Below the pieces are notes generated by a model, which ran no database searches, was not told where the DNA came from, and saw only the letters and a program-made list of their open reading frames with translations. From assembly GCA_023091665.1 (NCBI GenBank), contig JALJCQ010000013.1, forward strand, positions 3,472,001 to 3,536,000: a stretch of 64,000 nt of DNA, read 5' to 3'. The translations under genes and the position numbers were made by a program. Below, one piece after another: positions 40,097 through 48,765 of the stretch (positions within the stretch are counted from its first letter, which is position 1; each line of letters opens with the position of its first letter). Source of the stretch: Pythium myriotylum. Its lineage: Eukaryota > Oomycota > Peronosporomycetes > Pythiales > Pythiaceae.

Positions 40097-40591
40097 ACTG
40101 TCGAACAAATCTGGCAGCACGTCGGCGTGGTTGTACTTGAAGGGAATCAAGCATTAACAGATATTCCGCTTCCACTCCTCCGTATTCCGAGTCTTCTCAC
40201 CCTGGAAATGTCGGCGAATGGTCTTCGTTTCATTCCTGATGATGCGTTCAACAGATCTTCCCTCTCTACACTTGATCTCGACACCAATCCGTTGAATACC
40301 CTCCCGAACAACTTTGGAAGCACACATAGATGGCTAAGTATTTCCGTCGAAGACACCCATGTAGAAGATATTCCGGCTTCGTGGATGATGATGGAACCAC
40401 CTACACAACCTGCCACGCTATATGCTATCGGAACTCCCCTCTGTGAGTCTCTTCAGCAGGAGCCAACCCGCCAGAGCGTCGAGCTAGTTCACCCGGAGTG
40501 GCTTCTCATTGATTGTGCCACTAGGGCAAAGCCTCGACCGTACTTTCACCCGATTGAACAAGAGGACGAACGGCGAAGGATGTCGCGTTGA
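38699..40591 (+). CDS. Polytopic membrane LRR protein, family member D
   Basis: 630 residues from the ATG at 38699, chosen because the N-terminus then lines up with member C. An upstream in-frame ATG at 38657 and GTG at 38639 exist. Membrane segments lie near residues 10-35, 60-85, 158-182, 200-225 and 318-335. The family blocks are VMIVVEVALQTFQGNKMSG and YDLRQVFVTSWLDFISK. The ectodomain starts GCLQELSPWGSSGYSCAAFEINC, with LRR-like units such as LDLDTNPLNTLPNN, then GTPLC and the tail FHPIEQEDERRRMSR. Its first three quarters are nearly identical to member E on the other strand, while the last quarter is clearly diverged. It is intact, and so probably the functional member of the pair. Confidence 0.88.
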   Translation: MDHFFNAARLWIALGDAATLAYTAGVASLYWCFVLNTDLAFNLTQLEPTILRYTLPTAIAASVISVMHLWILAPSICSCIWGRRQQSAVVAVGTVTQDQLASLRKWRSRMTRFEHSVELTRVMIVVEVALQTFQGNKMSGLVASQAINGLVAIIIVANCWLAPILHIVMRSSTMRTRRFTRLTIDLWFDLAYNIGIPFVIFYPYWRDYQNAWINYPLEFYYRDTWYISAIYDLRQVFVTSWLDFISKHFSSVSLIYRLLRLKRALRSVRAEYTGRRSTAISAPMIDDILRPARSRLTRLLDTVLFCWGIGVVCLHLHASIVTLIHRDPGCLQELSPWGSSGYSCAAFEINCWTRRTSGDRDSMQAILTRISPDTVQNLIISHCPELEMPPAVQEMWSLVMLKVYNSTIVSWDEDAAFRSSLHPSLLALLFPRVNMSRVPDGLLVDEFPPTIFDLEFCMSNITTFPETVEQIWQHVGVVVLEGNQALTDIPLPLLRIPSLLTLEMSANGLRFIPDDAFNRSSLSTLDLDTNPLNTLPNNFGSTHRWLSISVEDTHVEDIPASWMMMEPPTQPATLYAIGTPLCESLQQEPTRQSVELVHPEWLLIDCATRAKPRPYFHPIEQEDERRRMSR

Positions 40592-41220
40592 GACCGTTTT
40601 CACGCCATAAGTGACCATAACATCGTCGGCTTACTACCTCTCCGAATAAATCCTAGTTTTGGCGTCGTTCTGGTTGGATTTCGTACTGCTTCCTACCTCG
40701 GTAAGACACAAACGCGATGTGTTACAGGTTTCCAACGCCTAGCACCAACCGCCTCAGTCCTCCACTAGTGTTTGTCCCGCCCCATGAGGAAAGCTGCGCG
40801 TCAAGACCCCACAACCAGACAGTGGCGCCATTATAAACTCATCGCCTTGGTTCTCTCTGATGCCCCCGTGGCAGGAGTCCTGTTGAGAGCGCTCTAATAG
40901 TGAGCCTACTATAGTCGCTCAATAGATTTCACCATTATCCACAGCCCCAGGCTCGGCTCGCGACAAGTCCACTTGCTGTGGAACTCGTAAAGAAGCGCGA
41001 ATCCTCGCCCGCGCCTCACTCCTATGGGAACTGAATCGTGCATCGACGGAGAGCGAATGTGGCAGGCGGTTGGAAGCACCTACAAGGGTATCCAAAGTAG
41101 GAGGTCAATGCGGAACCCAGCCAGATCCACGCCAGACATTTTGGCCCTGTTTGTACTAAAAGCTGTTCTCCCACATATCTTGAAGGGGGGGGGGGGGGGG
41201 GGGGGGAGGGGGAGGGGGCG
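40592..41220. other. Spacer between convergent LRR members D and E
   Basis: Non-coding. Contains a run of 22 G at 41185-41206, followed by GA-interrupted G runs up to ~41218, directly at the stop codon of member E. No other element seen. Confidence 0.5.
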
Positions 41221-43113
41221 TCAACGCGATATCCTTCGGCGTTCGTCTTCTTGCTCGATCGGGTAAAAGTACGGACGAGGCTTGACCCTAGTGACACAGT
41301 TTATGAGAAGCCACTCCGGGTGAACTAGGCTTGTTTCTTGTTGGACTGGCTGCCGCAGAATCGACTCGCACAGCGGAGTCCCAACAGCAAATAGCGTTAC
41401 AGGTTGTGGAGGCAGTTCCATCTTCGCCCACGAAGTTGGAATATCTTGCACATTTGTGTCTTCGACGAAAATACTGAGTAATCTACGCGTGCTTCCGAGG
41501 TTGCTCGGGAGACTATTAAGCGGATTGCTGCCGATATCCAGCGCATAGAGGCTAGAGAAGTTGAACACATCGTCAGCAATTGTTCACAGACCATTGGTAG
41601 TTATGGCCAAGTTGTAAAGACCAGGGACGCGCATGAGCGAGCGCGGAAGCTCCTTTAACTCGGAGTTTCCTTCGAACACGATTATACCTATATACTGCCA
41701 GACTTGTTCGACAGCCTCCGGGAACGTTGTGATATTCGACATGCAGAACTCGAGATCGAAAATCGTCGGAGGAAATTCATCCACCAGCAAACCATCTGGA
41801 ACGCGGCTCATGTTCACGCGAGGAAAGAGCAATGCGAGAAGACTCGGGTGGAGCGAACTGCGAAAGGCCGCGTCTTCATCCCACGATACGATAGTAGAGT
41901 TATACACTTTCAACATCACGAGACTCCACATTTCTTGTACAGCCGGAGGCATCTCAAGCTCGGGACAATGCGAGATGATGAGGTTTTGCACAGTATCAGG
42001 ACTGATGCGAGTGAGGATTGCCTGCATGGAGTCTCTGTCCCCTGAGGTTCGCTTCGTCCAACAGTTGATCTCAAACGCAGCACAACTATATCCACTCGAT
42101 CCCCACGGACTGAGCTCTTGCAGACAACCCGGATCTCGATGTATCAGCGTTACAATCGACGCATGGAGATGGAGACAAACTACGCCAATACCCCAACAGA
42201 AGAGTACCGTGTCGAGGAGACGAGTCAGACGACTGCGAGCCGGACGAAGTATATCATCGATCATTGGCGCAGATATTGCGGTTGAACGGCGGCCGGTATA
42301 CTCGGCCCGTACTGATCGGAGGGCGCGTTTTAGGCGCAATAATCGATAGATTAGTGATACTGAGCTGAAGTGTTTTGAGATGAAGTCGAGCCACGAGGTC
42401 ACGAAAACTTGACGTAGGTCGTAGATTGCAGATATGTACCACGTATCACGATAATAAAACTCGAGGGGGTAGTTGATCCAAGCGTTCTGATAGTCGCGCC
42501 AATACGGGTAGAAGATCACGAACGGGATCCCAATGTTATAGGCCAGGTCAAACCACAAGTCGATGGTCAGCCGGGTGAAGCGACGCGTTCTCATCGTGGA
42601 GCTTCTCATGACAATGTGGAGAATCGGTGCGAGCCAACAATTCGCGACGATTATAATGGCAACGAGGCCATTGATAGCCTGGCTCGCAACAAGCCCGCTC
42701 ATCTTATTCCCTTGGAACGTTTGGAGCGCCACCTCCACGACAATCATGACTCGCGTGAGCTCGACCGAATGTTCGAATCGAGTCATGCGTGACCGCCACT
42801 TACGAAGACTCGCCAGCTGGTCCTGGGTAACGGTTCCCACTGCCACGACGGCAGATTGTTGTCTTCGTCCCCATATACAGCTGCAAATCGATGGTGCAAG
42901 AATCCACAAATGCATCACGGAGATCACTGACGCTGCGATTGCAGTTGGGAGAGTATATCGGAGAATGGTCGGCTCTAGTTGTGTGAGATTGAACGCCAAG
43001 TCGGTATTGAGCACGAAGCACCAGTACAACGAGGCCACGCCGGCTGTGTAGGCGAGGGTGGCAGCATCGCCCAGAGCAATCCAGAGACGAGCGGCATTGA
43101 AGAAGTGGTCCAT
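41221..43113 (-). pseudogene. LRR family member E, near-identical to D but with an in-frame TGA
   Basis: Begins at the ATG at 43113, the exact counterpart of D's start, and is open until TGA at 41584-41586. There D has an Arg codon in the segment NGL-R-FIPDD. After that single stop the same frame continues intact to 41221, encoding the remaining LRR-like units, the GTPLC cap and the YPIEQEDERRR tail. So the gene is complete in length (631 codons) with one nonsense codon. Either a truncated protein of about 510 residues is made, or the gene is newly dead, or the stop is read through. Its first ~1.47 kb of coding sequence differs from D by one codon, while the final quarter is only moderately similar. 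Confidence 0.85.
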
Positions 43114-43228
43114 GGAAGTGCAATTCTGTGGAAGGCTCACACTTTTTAAGACCATTCGCCCAAAATTAGACACGACGGCCTACGAGGGGGAATTCGGTTC
43201 GTGGACATGAAAGTCTTTGCTTCTCGTT
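41716..43228 (-). repeat. Right arm of the ~1.5 kb inverted repeat
   Basis: Reverse complement of 38584-40096. Outside 43228 the similarity falls off within a few bases (scattered mismatches to ~43240), and inside 41716 it drops at once to the level of ordinary paralogues. Confidence 0.93.
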
Positions 43229-43586
43229 ATATTCCGATTGCGTATGATCCCGTTCGATGGCGTCGACAGTAAACGCTTCTAACCAAAGGCAGCGTCAATC
43301 AACCTTCAAATTGTGGGTGTTAAAGTTGGTATATTGCAACCACCTCCTTACACCAATTATCCATAATCGATATGGACGCCTCACAACGATTTCTTCTGGA
43401 GACGGCATCGTGGATTTCCCATTCAACTGTCACCTAACCCACATCATTGCATGTGAGCAGCACCCCGCTCTTATACCATCTTGAAGTTCTCGTCTCTTGA
43501 CACATTCCAGTGGCCGACGTAGCCAAGATACAAATAGATTCTTCGTGATCAGGGCGACCCTGACACACTCGCACAAAAGGACCCCG
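43229..43586. other. Divergent spacer between LRR members E and F
   Basis: About 360 bp carrying the promoters of both genes. No element recognised. Confidence 0.4.
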
Positions 43587-45656
43587 ATGCCGCGCACGGC
43601 AAACGGCAACAGCCCAGAGAGATCGGCGGCTTCTTCCGTGCAGCTGTCTCGTTACCGCACGGTCGTATTTGTCTCGACTCCAGTTTTCAGGCTGGCGTGG
43701 TGGGCTGTTCTACTTCTCCATGTCACAGCGGGGATATTTGTCTTCTGCGAAGGCACGGTCCACATGATCCTCAGCTTTCCTGCAGTGCACGCCAATACTG
43801 CTGCGTTATTGATCCCCCTTTCACTCAAGCGGTTGACAGGATCTGCGTACCTACTCGTTGCTATACTTCACTTCGTCGGAATGGCTCGAATGATCCGTTC
43901 TTCGATTCGGTGCGGGAGACTACGACTCCAGTTCTCCAACCACACTCGCATACTCACGACAAGTGTCTACCAATCTCACATTACAACGCAGCACTTTCTA
44001 ATCCACTACGGCGGAAAAAAGGCCTCTGTTCGATCCGTTTATCGTCGATTTCGCCGATTACCTGAAAACCTTCTTGGTCCCGACGGATATTTCGGCATAA
44101 ACGGCCCATATTTTACCCCAACGATGCTGGTGAGGGAGCTCGCGGAGGTTGTAATGCAGTCTTACCAGCTCTGGTGCCTTAGCTACTACGTCTCGCGCAG
44201 TTGGATCAATCGTTTTGCTGTTGGAACCGTTGTGCTCAACTGCTTCTCCATCCCCCTCGTCAGCTGTCTCTTCAAAAAGAGCGAGCATATCCGAAGGCAT
44301 ATGCACTTGACTGTGGATATGTACCTCGACTTCACATGCTCGATAGCAATTCCTGTGTTGGTGCTACTGCCGTATCTCCTCTCTTTCAATTGGTCGACAG
44401 GCCAGTTTCCCCTGTATCTCACAGGAGATGACGTTTGGTTCGCGAATGCAGTCGCCGAATCACGCCAAGTTCTGGTGACGTCTTACATCGACTTTTTCTC
44501 ATCGTTGCTCCCCCAGTACAGTATATTCAACTGCGTCCGAATGATCAAGCGACTCGTTCATCGACAAACGCGGACAGTTAGTTTTCCAGCAGCGGCTGCT
44601 GTGCTCCAATCAGACCCGCAACTAGGTATACACAATCCACCTGGGAAAGCAGTCCCTCGTTCCGAGAGTCGTGGCGTCTGGGTCGTTGGTTTCTGCATTG
44701 CATTTTGGGGTCTCACTGCACTAGGATTCCATATCGATGCCGAGTGGACATCCCATTTAGAAGGAATTACCGGATGCCAGCTGTAAGTGAGGCCCTGGTT
44801 TGCAACCAAAGTCCCATGTTCCGTTCTTCGCGTCAATTGCTATCGACGAGGAATCGGAGGTTCGTCCAGCGAGATGGCTGTTGCCCTGGCCGATTTGGAG
44901 GAGGGCGTCCTCACCAAAGTGATCTTTGCCCATTGCCCTGCATTGAGTGTCCCGGTGAGTGTCGTCCACTTCCGAAGCCTAGGAAGTATCGAGGTATTCA
45001 ACAGCACACTCGTTGAATGGCCAGCTAATGCCGCAATCAAACAGTCGACCCACCCGATGATGGTCAACATATTTGTTAGCTACAGCGACCTGACAAGTAT
45101 TCCTCGAGGTTTACTCCATCGAGAGCTGCCAGTGTCGCTGCTGACTATAGGCTTCATAAATTCGACGATTTCAGAGCTACCAGCGGACCTCGGAGATCTC
45201 TGGGAAAATAGCAACCTCGGACGAATTGGTTTCGATGGCACTCAAATCCGTTCTCTACCTCTTTCCCTCGGCAAGATGAGGCTTCGCAAGTTGTGGCTCT
45301 CGGCAAACCCCATCGAGGTTTTCCCGGAAGGCGTTTTCAACAACAGCCGTTTCTCGTCGGTTCGCCTATCTGGAATGCCACTCACACTCCTTCCGGAAAA
45401 TATGGGCGATACAACGAAGCTGAAGGAGTTGGTCGTCGAGCACACGAATGTGACGTCGCTCCCAGCGTGGGCAACAGCGTGGCTCAACTCACACACAGAC
45501 GACAGTGAACTGAAGAAAAAGTCGTTCTTCGGAAGTTCGATATGCGACTCGATGACGTCAGAGCTGAAAGAGGAGTGGCGGATTTGCGAGCAGGAGCTGG
45601 ACCTTCCGAATGATCTCGCTCCATACAGCGGTGGAATGGACAGATACCCCCTGTGA
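43587..45656 (+). pseudogene. LRR family member F with one in-frame TAA
   Basis: From the ATG at 43587 the frame is open to TAA at 44784-44786, then continues in the same frame to 45656, giving 690 codons in total. The stop falls inside the conserved ectodomain opening: relatives read GC(Q/R)LY.R.W, this gene GCQL-stop-VRPW, so TAA stands for the Tyr codon. Before the stop: the five membrane segments, ELAEVVMQSYQLWCLSYYV and ESRQVLVTSYIDFFSSLLPQYS. After it: CSVLRVNCYR, LRR-like units (VRLSGMPLTLLPENM), FGSSIC and the end YPL. The TAA sits in a GTAAGT context, but splicing there is not supported because homology resumes without a gap. If translated to the stop, it would give a ~400-residue membrane protein without LRRs. 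Confidence 0.85.
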
Positions 45657-45734
45657 GGCGATCAGATCATGCATGTTTTATGTACAATCGAAAATTTCTG
45701 AAAAACGATAATCACGTTTTGAGATCAAAACCTA

Positions 45735-47996
45735 TCAATGGTGTGGCGGATTGGCCTGGAAAGGCCGTAAACGAAACATGATCGTCCACGGGTAGATTCC
45801 TTCTGAGATGTTCGAGTCGGTTCCGCAAATCTTATGCCAGATTGTCATCCCCTCGTGTAGTTGCGTCGAGTTGCAGACTGGGCTTCCAAAGAAGGACGCG
45901 TCAAAACTGGGGGTCGAAAGTAGCGAAAGAATTTCTTCCGGGAGCTCTGTAATGTTGGTCTTCTCCAAGTGTAAGCCTTGTAGCTCTCGCGTTACTAATG
46001 CTGGCACCATGGATAGTGGCCCGTTGGAAACTTGAAGATAACCCAGCGCCATGCCTTCCATACACCCTGGAGCTATAATATCGATTCCCGTACTTGCCAG
46101 TATAAGCGACTGAATCTTCAGCTTGCAAAACGACAACGGAAGGGTCGTAAGGCTGGGAACGCGTTCCAACGATACAATGATCCACTTGCGTGAGCTCCAC
46201 TTGTCCCCAATATCCTCTGGTAAACTGGTCATGTTGTTGGCTGCAATGGTCATGTGGGTGAGATGCACAGGAAGTTCGTTGTGCAGAAGCCCCCGGGGGA
46301 AAGTTGTCCAGTTCGTCATGATGAGGAAGACGTAACCGATGTGGGGTTGGGTCACTTCGTGTATTGCAGCCCCCATCGGCCAGTCAATGAGCGAACAGTT
46401 GAAGGTCTCAATGCCTACAAGCTGGAGGAACTCAGTCGTCACCGGCGCGATCTCCAGATTCGAACAGTGTGAAAAGACGAGAACTTTCAGTGTCGACCGC
46501 TCAAGTAAAGAGAGTACAGCAGTGGTCTCGTTTGCCGTCCCTCGAATATTGATCACGTGGCAGTTGAGCAGCATCACCGAGCAAGGATAGGCCGAAGTGG
46601 ACCAGGCACTAACATGAAGCTGGCACCCATCCACGTTACGATTTGTGTTATGAGCCGCATCCAGATGAAGTCCCAGTATCGTTAACCCCCATACGAGAAA
46701 GGCAGCGTGACTAATTAGACGCCACCATCGTCGAAGCTCGTTTCGATCACGAGGGAGCCGAGCAAGGCGCCTCGCAAAGTGGATGGATCGCTCTCGAAGC
46801 GCATGGGTTCGTACTGCGATCTTAGGAGGGATAATTGGGCCTTTCGTGATCTCAATCGCTGGTGTGGTCTGCACCGCTGGATTTCGCCGTCGCAACACAT
46901 TCTTTGTGGTCATGAGGTAGCCTAGTAGGCTGATCTGCGGCATGATCGTCGATAAAAAGTCGGGTAATGACGTGACAAGAACCTGGCGGACCTCCGTCAC
47001 GGCGCCGACGAACCACACATCGTTCATAAGAAGACTGTCAGGGAACCCATTCTTTCGGTTGTACACGCGTGCATACGGCATGAATACGCATGTCGGAATC
47101 ACAATCGAGCAGCAAAAGTCGAGAAAAGCGTCCTGCACGATGTTCAACATGCGTCGCAGTCCTTTCTTCCTCGGACACAGCACGTGGACAAGCGGAGATC
47201 CAACGCAGTTCAGTATAATCGAGGCCACAGCGAGCTGGTTGATCCACTTGCGAGGTACTGACTGACTGAGTTGATATGCTTGGTAAGTCTGCATGATGAT
47301 CTCGAGGCCCTCGCGAAGCATGAAGAGATGCTCGAAGTTAGGGCCGCTAAAGCCGAAGAAGCCCGTGGTGCTGAACAGCGACTCCCAGATCGAATAGAAG
47401 GCATCGTAGGTCTTCGCGAGTCTTTGTCGAAGGGATCGGGGCTGCGTAGGTATCGTGTGTTGCAACAGATTCCGCTTTGGCGCCACGAAGACGAAGCGAC
47501 GAGCACGGATCGAATTGCGAACAAGCCGGAGGATCGCGACGAAGTGAGCCAACCCAATGAGGAAAAAGCTTCGTGCCGTCATCTGCAACGTGGACTTTGG
47601 TACTTGTAGTGCTGAAACTGCCGCAGCGACATCTTCGTATTGAAGATAGCGATTCAGCGCTGTCACAGTCAACGCGAAGCCACCGAGAAAGATGTGGAGA
47701 CACAGTACAAGCCACCAGCAGAGGCAAAATGTTGATGTGGTTAGAAACACATGGAGCGAAGCTGGGCGAGGCGGACTATCTGGTGGAGTGTTCTCGGGTG
47801 GAAATGGCTTGGATGTGTGGACATCTGGAGCTGGTGCGACCTGAAGTGAGGGAGGATGTGGGTCGCGCTGCTGTGGATGGATCCCCACGAGGTCGCGCAA
47901 CAGAAACACTTCACAAGACGACGCTGCCTCCATTGTCCCGCATGTGGATGTTCGCTGTGGAGCGAGATGCTGGGCGGTATAAATAACAATGGTCAT
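45735..47996 (-). CDS. Polytopic membrane LRR protein, family member G
   Basis: 753 residues from the first ATG at 47996. A second ATG at 47933 (MEAASSCE) is an alternative that would leave a TATTTATA sequence just upstream. Membrane segments lie near residues 90-115, 145-165, 258-280, 292-318 and 445-465. The family blocks are MLREGLEIIMQTYQAYQLS (near 235) and EVRQVLVTSLPDFLSTIMPQIS. The ectodomain opens GCQLHVSAWSTSAYPCSVMLLNC and ends with FGSPVC, with LRR-like units between, including LHLEKTNITELPEE. It resembles member A most in its longer N-terminus. It converges on member F, with 78 bp between stops. Confidence 0.87.
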   Translation of the reverse strand: MTIVIYTAQHLAPQRTSTCGTMEAASSCEVFLLRDLVGIHPQQRDPHPPSLQVAPAPDVHTSKPFPPENTPPDSPPRPASLHVFLTTSTFCLCWWLVLCLHIFLGGFALTVTALNRYLQYEDVAAAVSALQVPKSTLQMTARSFFLIGLAHFVAILRLVRNSIRARRFVFVAPKRNLLQHTIPTQPRSLRQRLAKTYDAFYSIWESLFSTTGFFGFSGPNFEHLFMLREGLEIIMQTYQAYQLSQSVPRKWINQLAVASIILNCVGSPLVHVLCPRKKGLRRMLNIVQDAFLDFCCSIVIPTCVFMPYARVYNRKNGFPDSLLMNDVWFVGAVTEVRQVLVTSLPDFLSTIMPQISLLGYLMTTKNVLRRRNPAVQTTPAIEITKGPIIPPKIAVRTHALRERSIHFARRLARLPRDRNELRRWWRLISHAAFLVWGLTILGLHLDAAHNTNRNVDGCQLHVSAWSTSAYPCSVMLLNCHVINIRGTANETTAVLSLLERSTLKVLVFSHCSNLEIAPVTTEFLQLVGIETFNCSLIDWPMGAAIHEVTQPHIGYVFLIMTNWTTFPRGLLHNELPVHLTHMTIAANNMTSLPEDIGDKWSSRKWIIVSLERVPSLTTLPLSFCKLKIQSLILASTGIDIIAPGCMEGMALGYLQVSNGPLSMVPALVTRELQGLHLEKTNITELPEEILSLLSTPSFDASFFGSPVCNSTQLHEGMTIWHKICGTDSNISEGIYPWTIMFRLRPFQANPPHH

Positions 47997-48765
47997 GTGG
48001 TATTATTCAGAGACCGGTTACACGAACTACTGAGGGGCTAGTATTCTGATGAGATCGCAGTTCAGACGACCTCCACTCGTACGTTTCGACCAGCATTCTC
48101 CGTTGACCACCTTGCCCCCTTAACCTGCAATTCTGGTCTGTTCTTGACGGGAGATGCGCCGGTGAGGCGACGATAATTCCCCACTGACTAATATTAGAGA
48201 GTGGGTTCAGCTTGGAGATCATCCCTCCCAAATGCTTTCTTGGACTGGGACCTGCCTAACATACAAACAGCAAGATACTCTCATCTAGCAACGACAGTGA
48301 GATGGGCGCTGAGCGTTGGACTCATCTCCCACCTGCACCTAGCAAAAACTGTAGTGTATACACCAGTAGTATACCGTTGAGTCTCCGGATTGTGATGGTC
48401 TCAACCGGACGCTATGATCAAAATGGCTCGAAATTCGCTATGCCGCAGAGCCACGGCCGTGCCGATCTTCCGGACGACTGCGGTCAAGCCGGGCTGAGTG
48501 GCTGGGGGTCGTCTAGAGTGGGCATGCGCACGAGGAGGGATTCGGGGTATGAGGGAAGCGGCTCTCTGGACGCATGCGGGATTTCCCACCCACTCTCGAC
48601 GCGTGAGGGATTTCGCCAGGCTTCACTTCCGATCTTCCGCTCGGTCCCCCACATCGCTCCAGTCTCCACCAAGGATCTCGAGCTACTAGTCCCCCAGATA
48701 CACGACGTTTGAGGAATCCCCCCGCCGTTCGCTGCTGTCTCAAGCCGCCCTCCGTTTCCCAGTTG
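47997..48765. other. Divergent intergenic region between LRR member G and the P-ATPase
   Basis: Holds both promoters. TATAAATA-like sequence lies at 47978-47986, within the longer reading of gene G. No gene recognised; overlapping frames at 48302-48819 have no domain. Confidence 0.4.

Noticed and set aside
43497..43586. TTG-started extension of LRR gene F
   Set aside because: The family N-terminus begins at the ATG at 43587; the upstream part has no similarity to relatives.
44783..44790. GTAAGT as a real intron donor in LRR gene F
   Set aside because: Homology to relatives resumes at the very next codon in the same frame, so no coding bases are replaced by an intron.
48709..48765. TTG-started N-terminal extension of the P-ATPase
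   Set aside because: No ATG; the first ATG at 48766 gives a normal family N-terminus.
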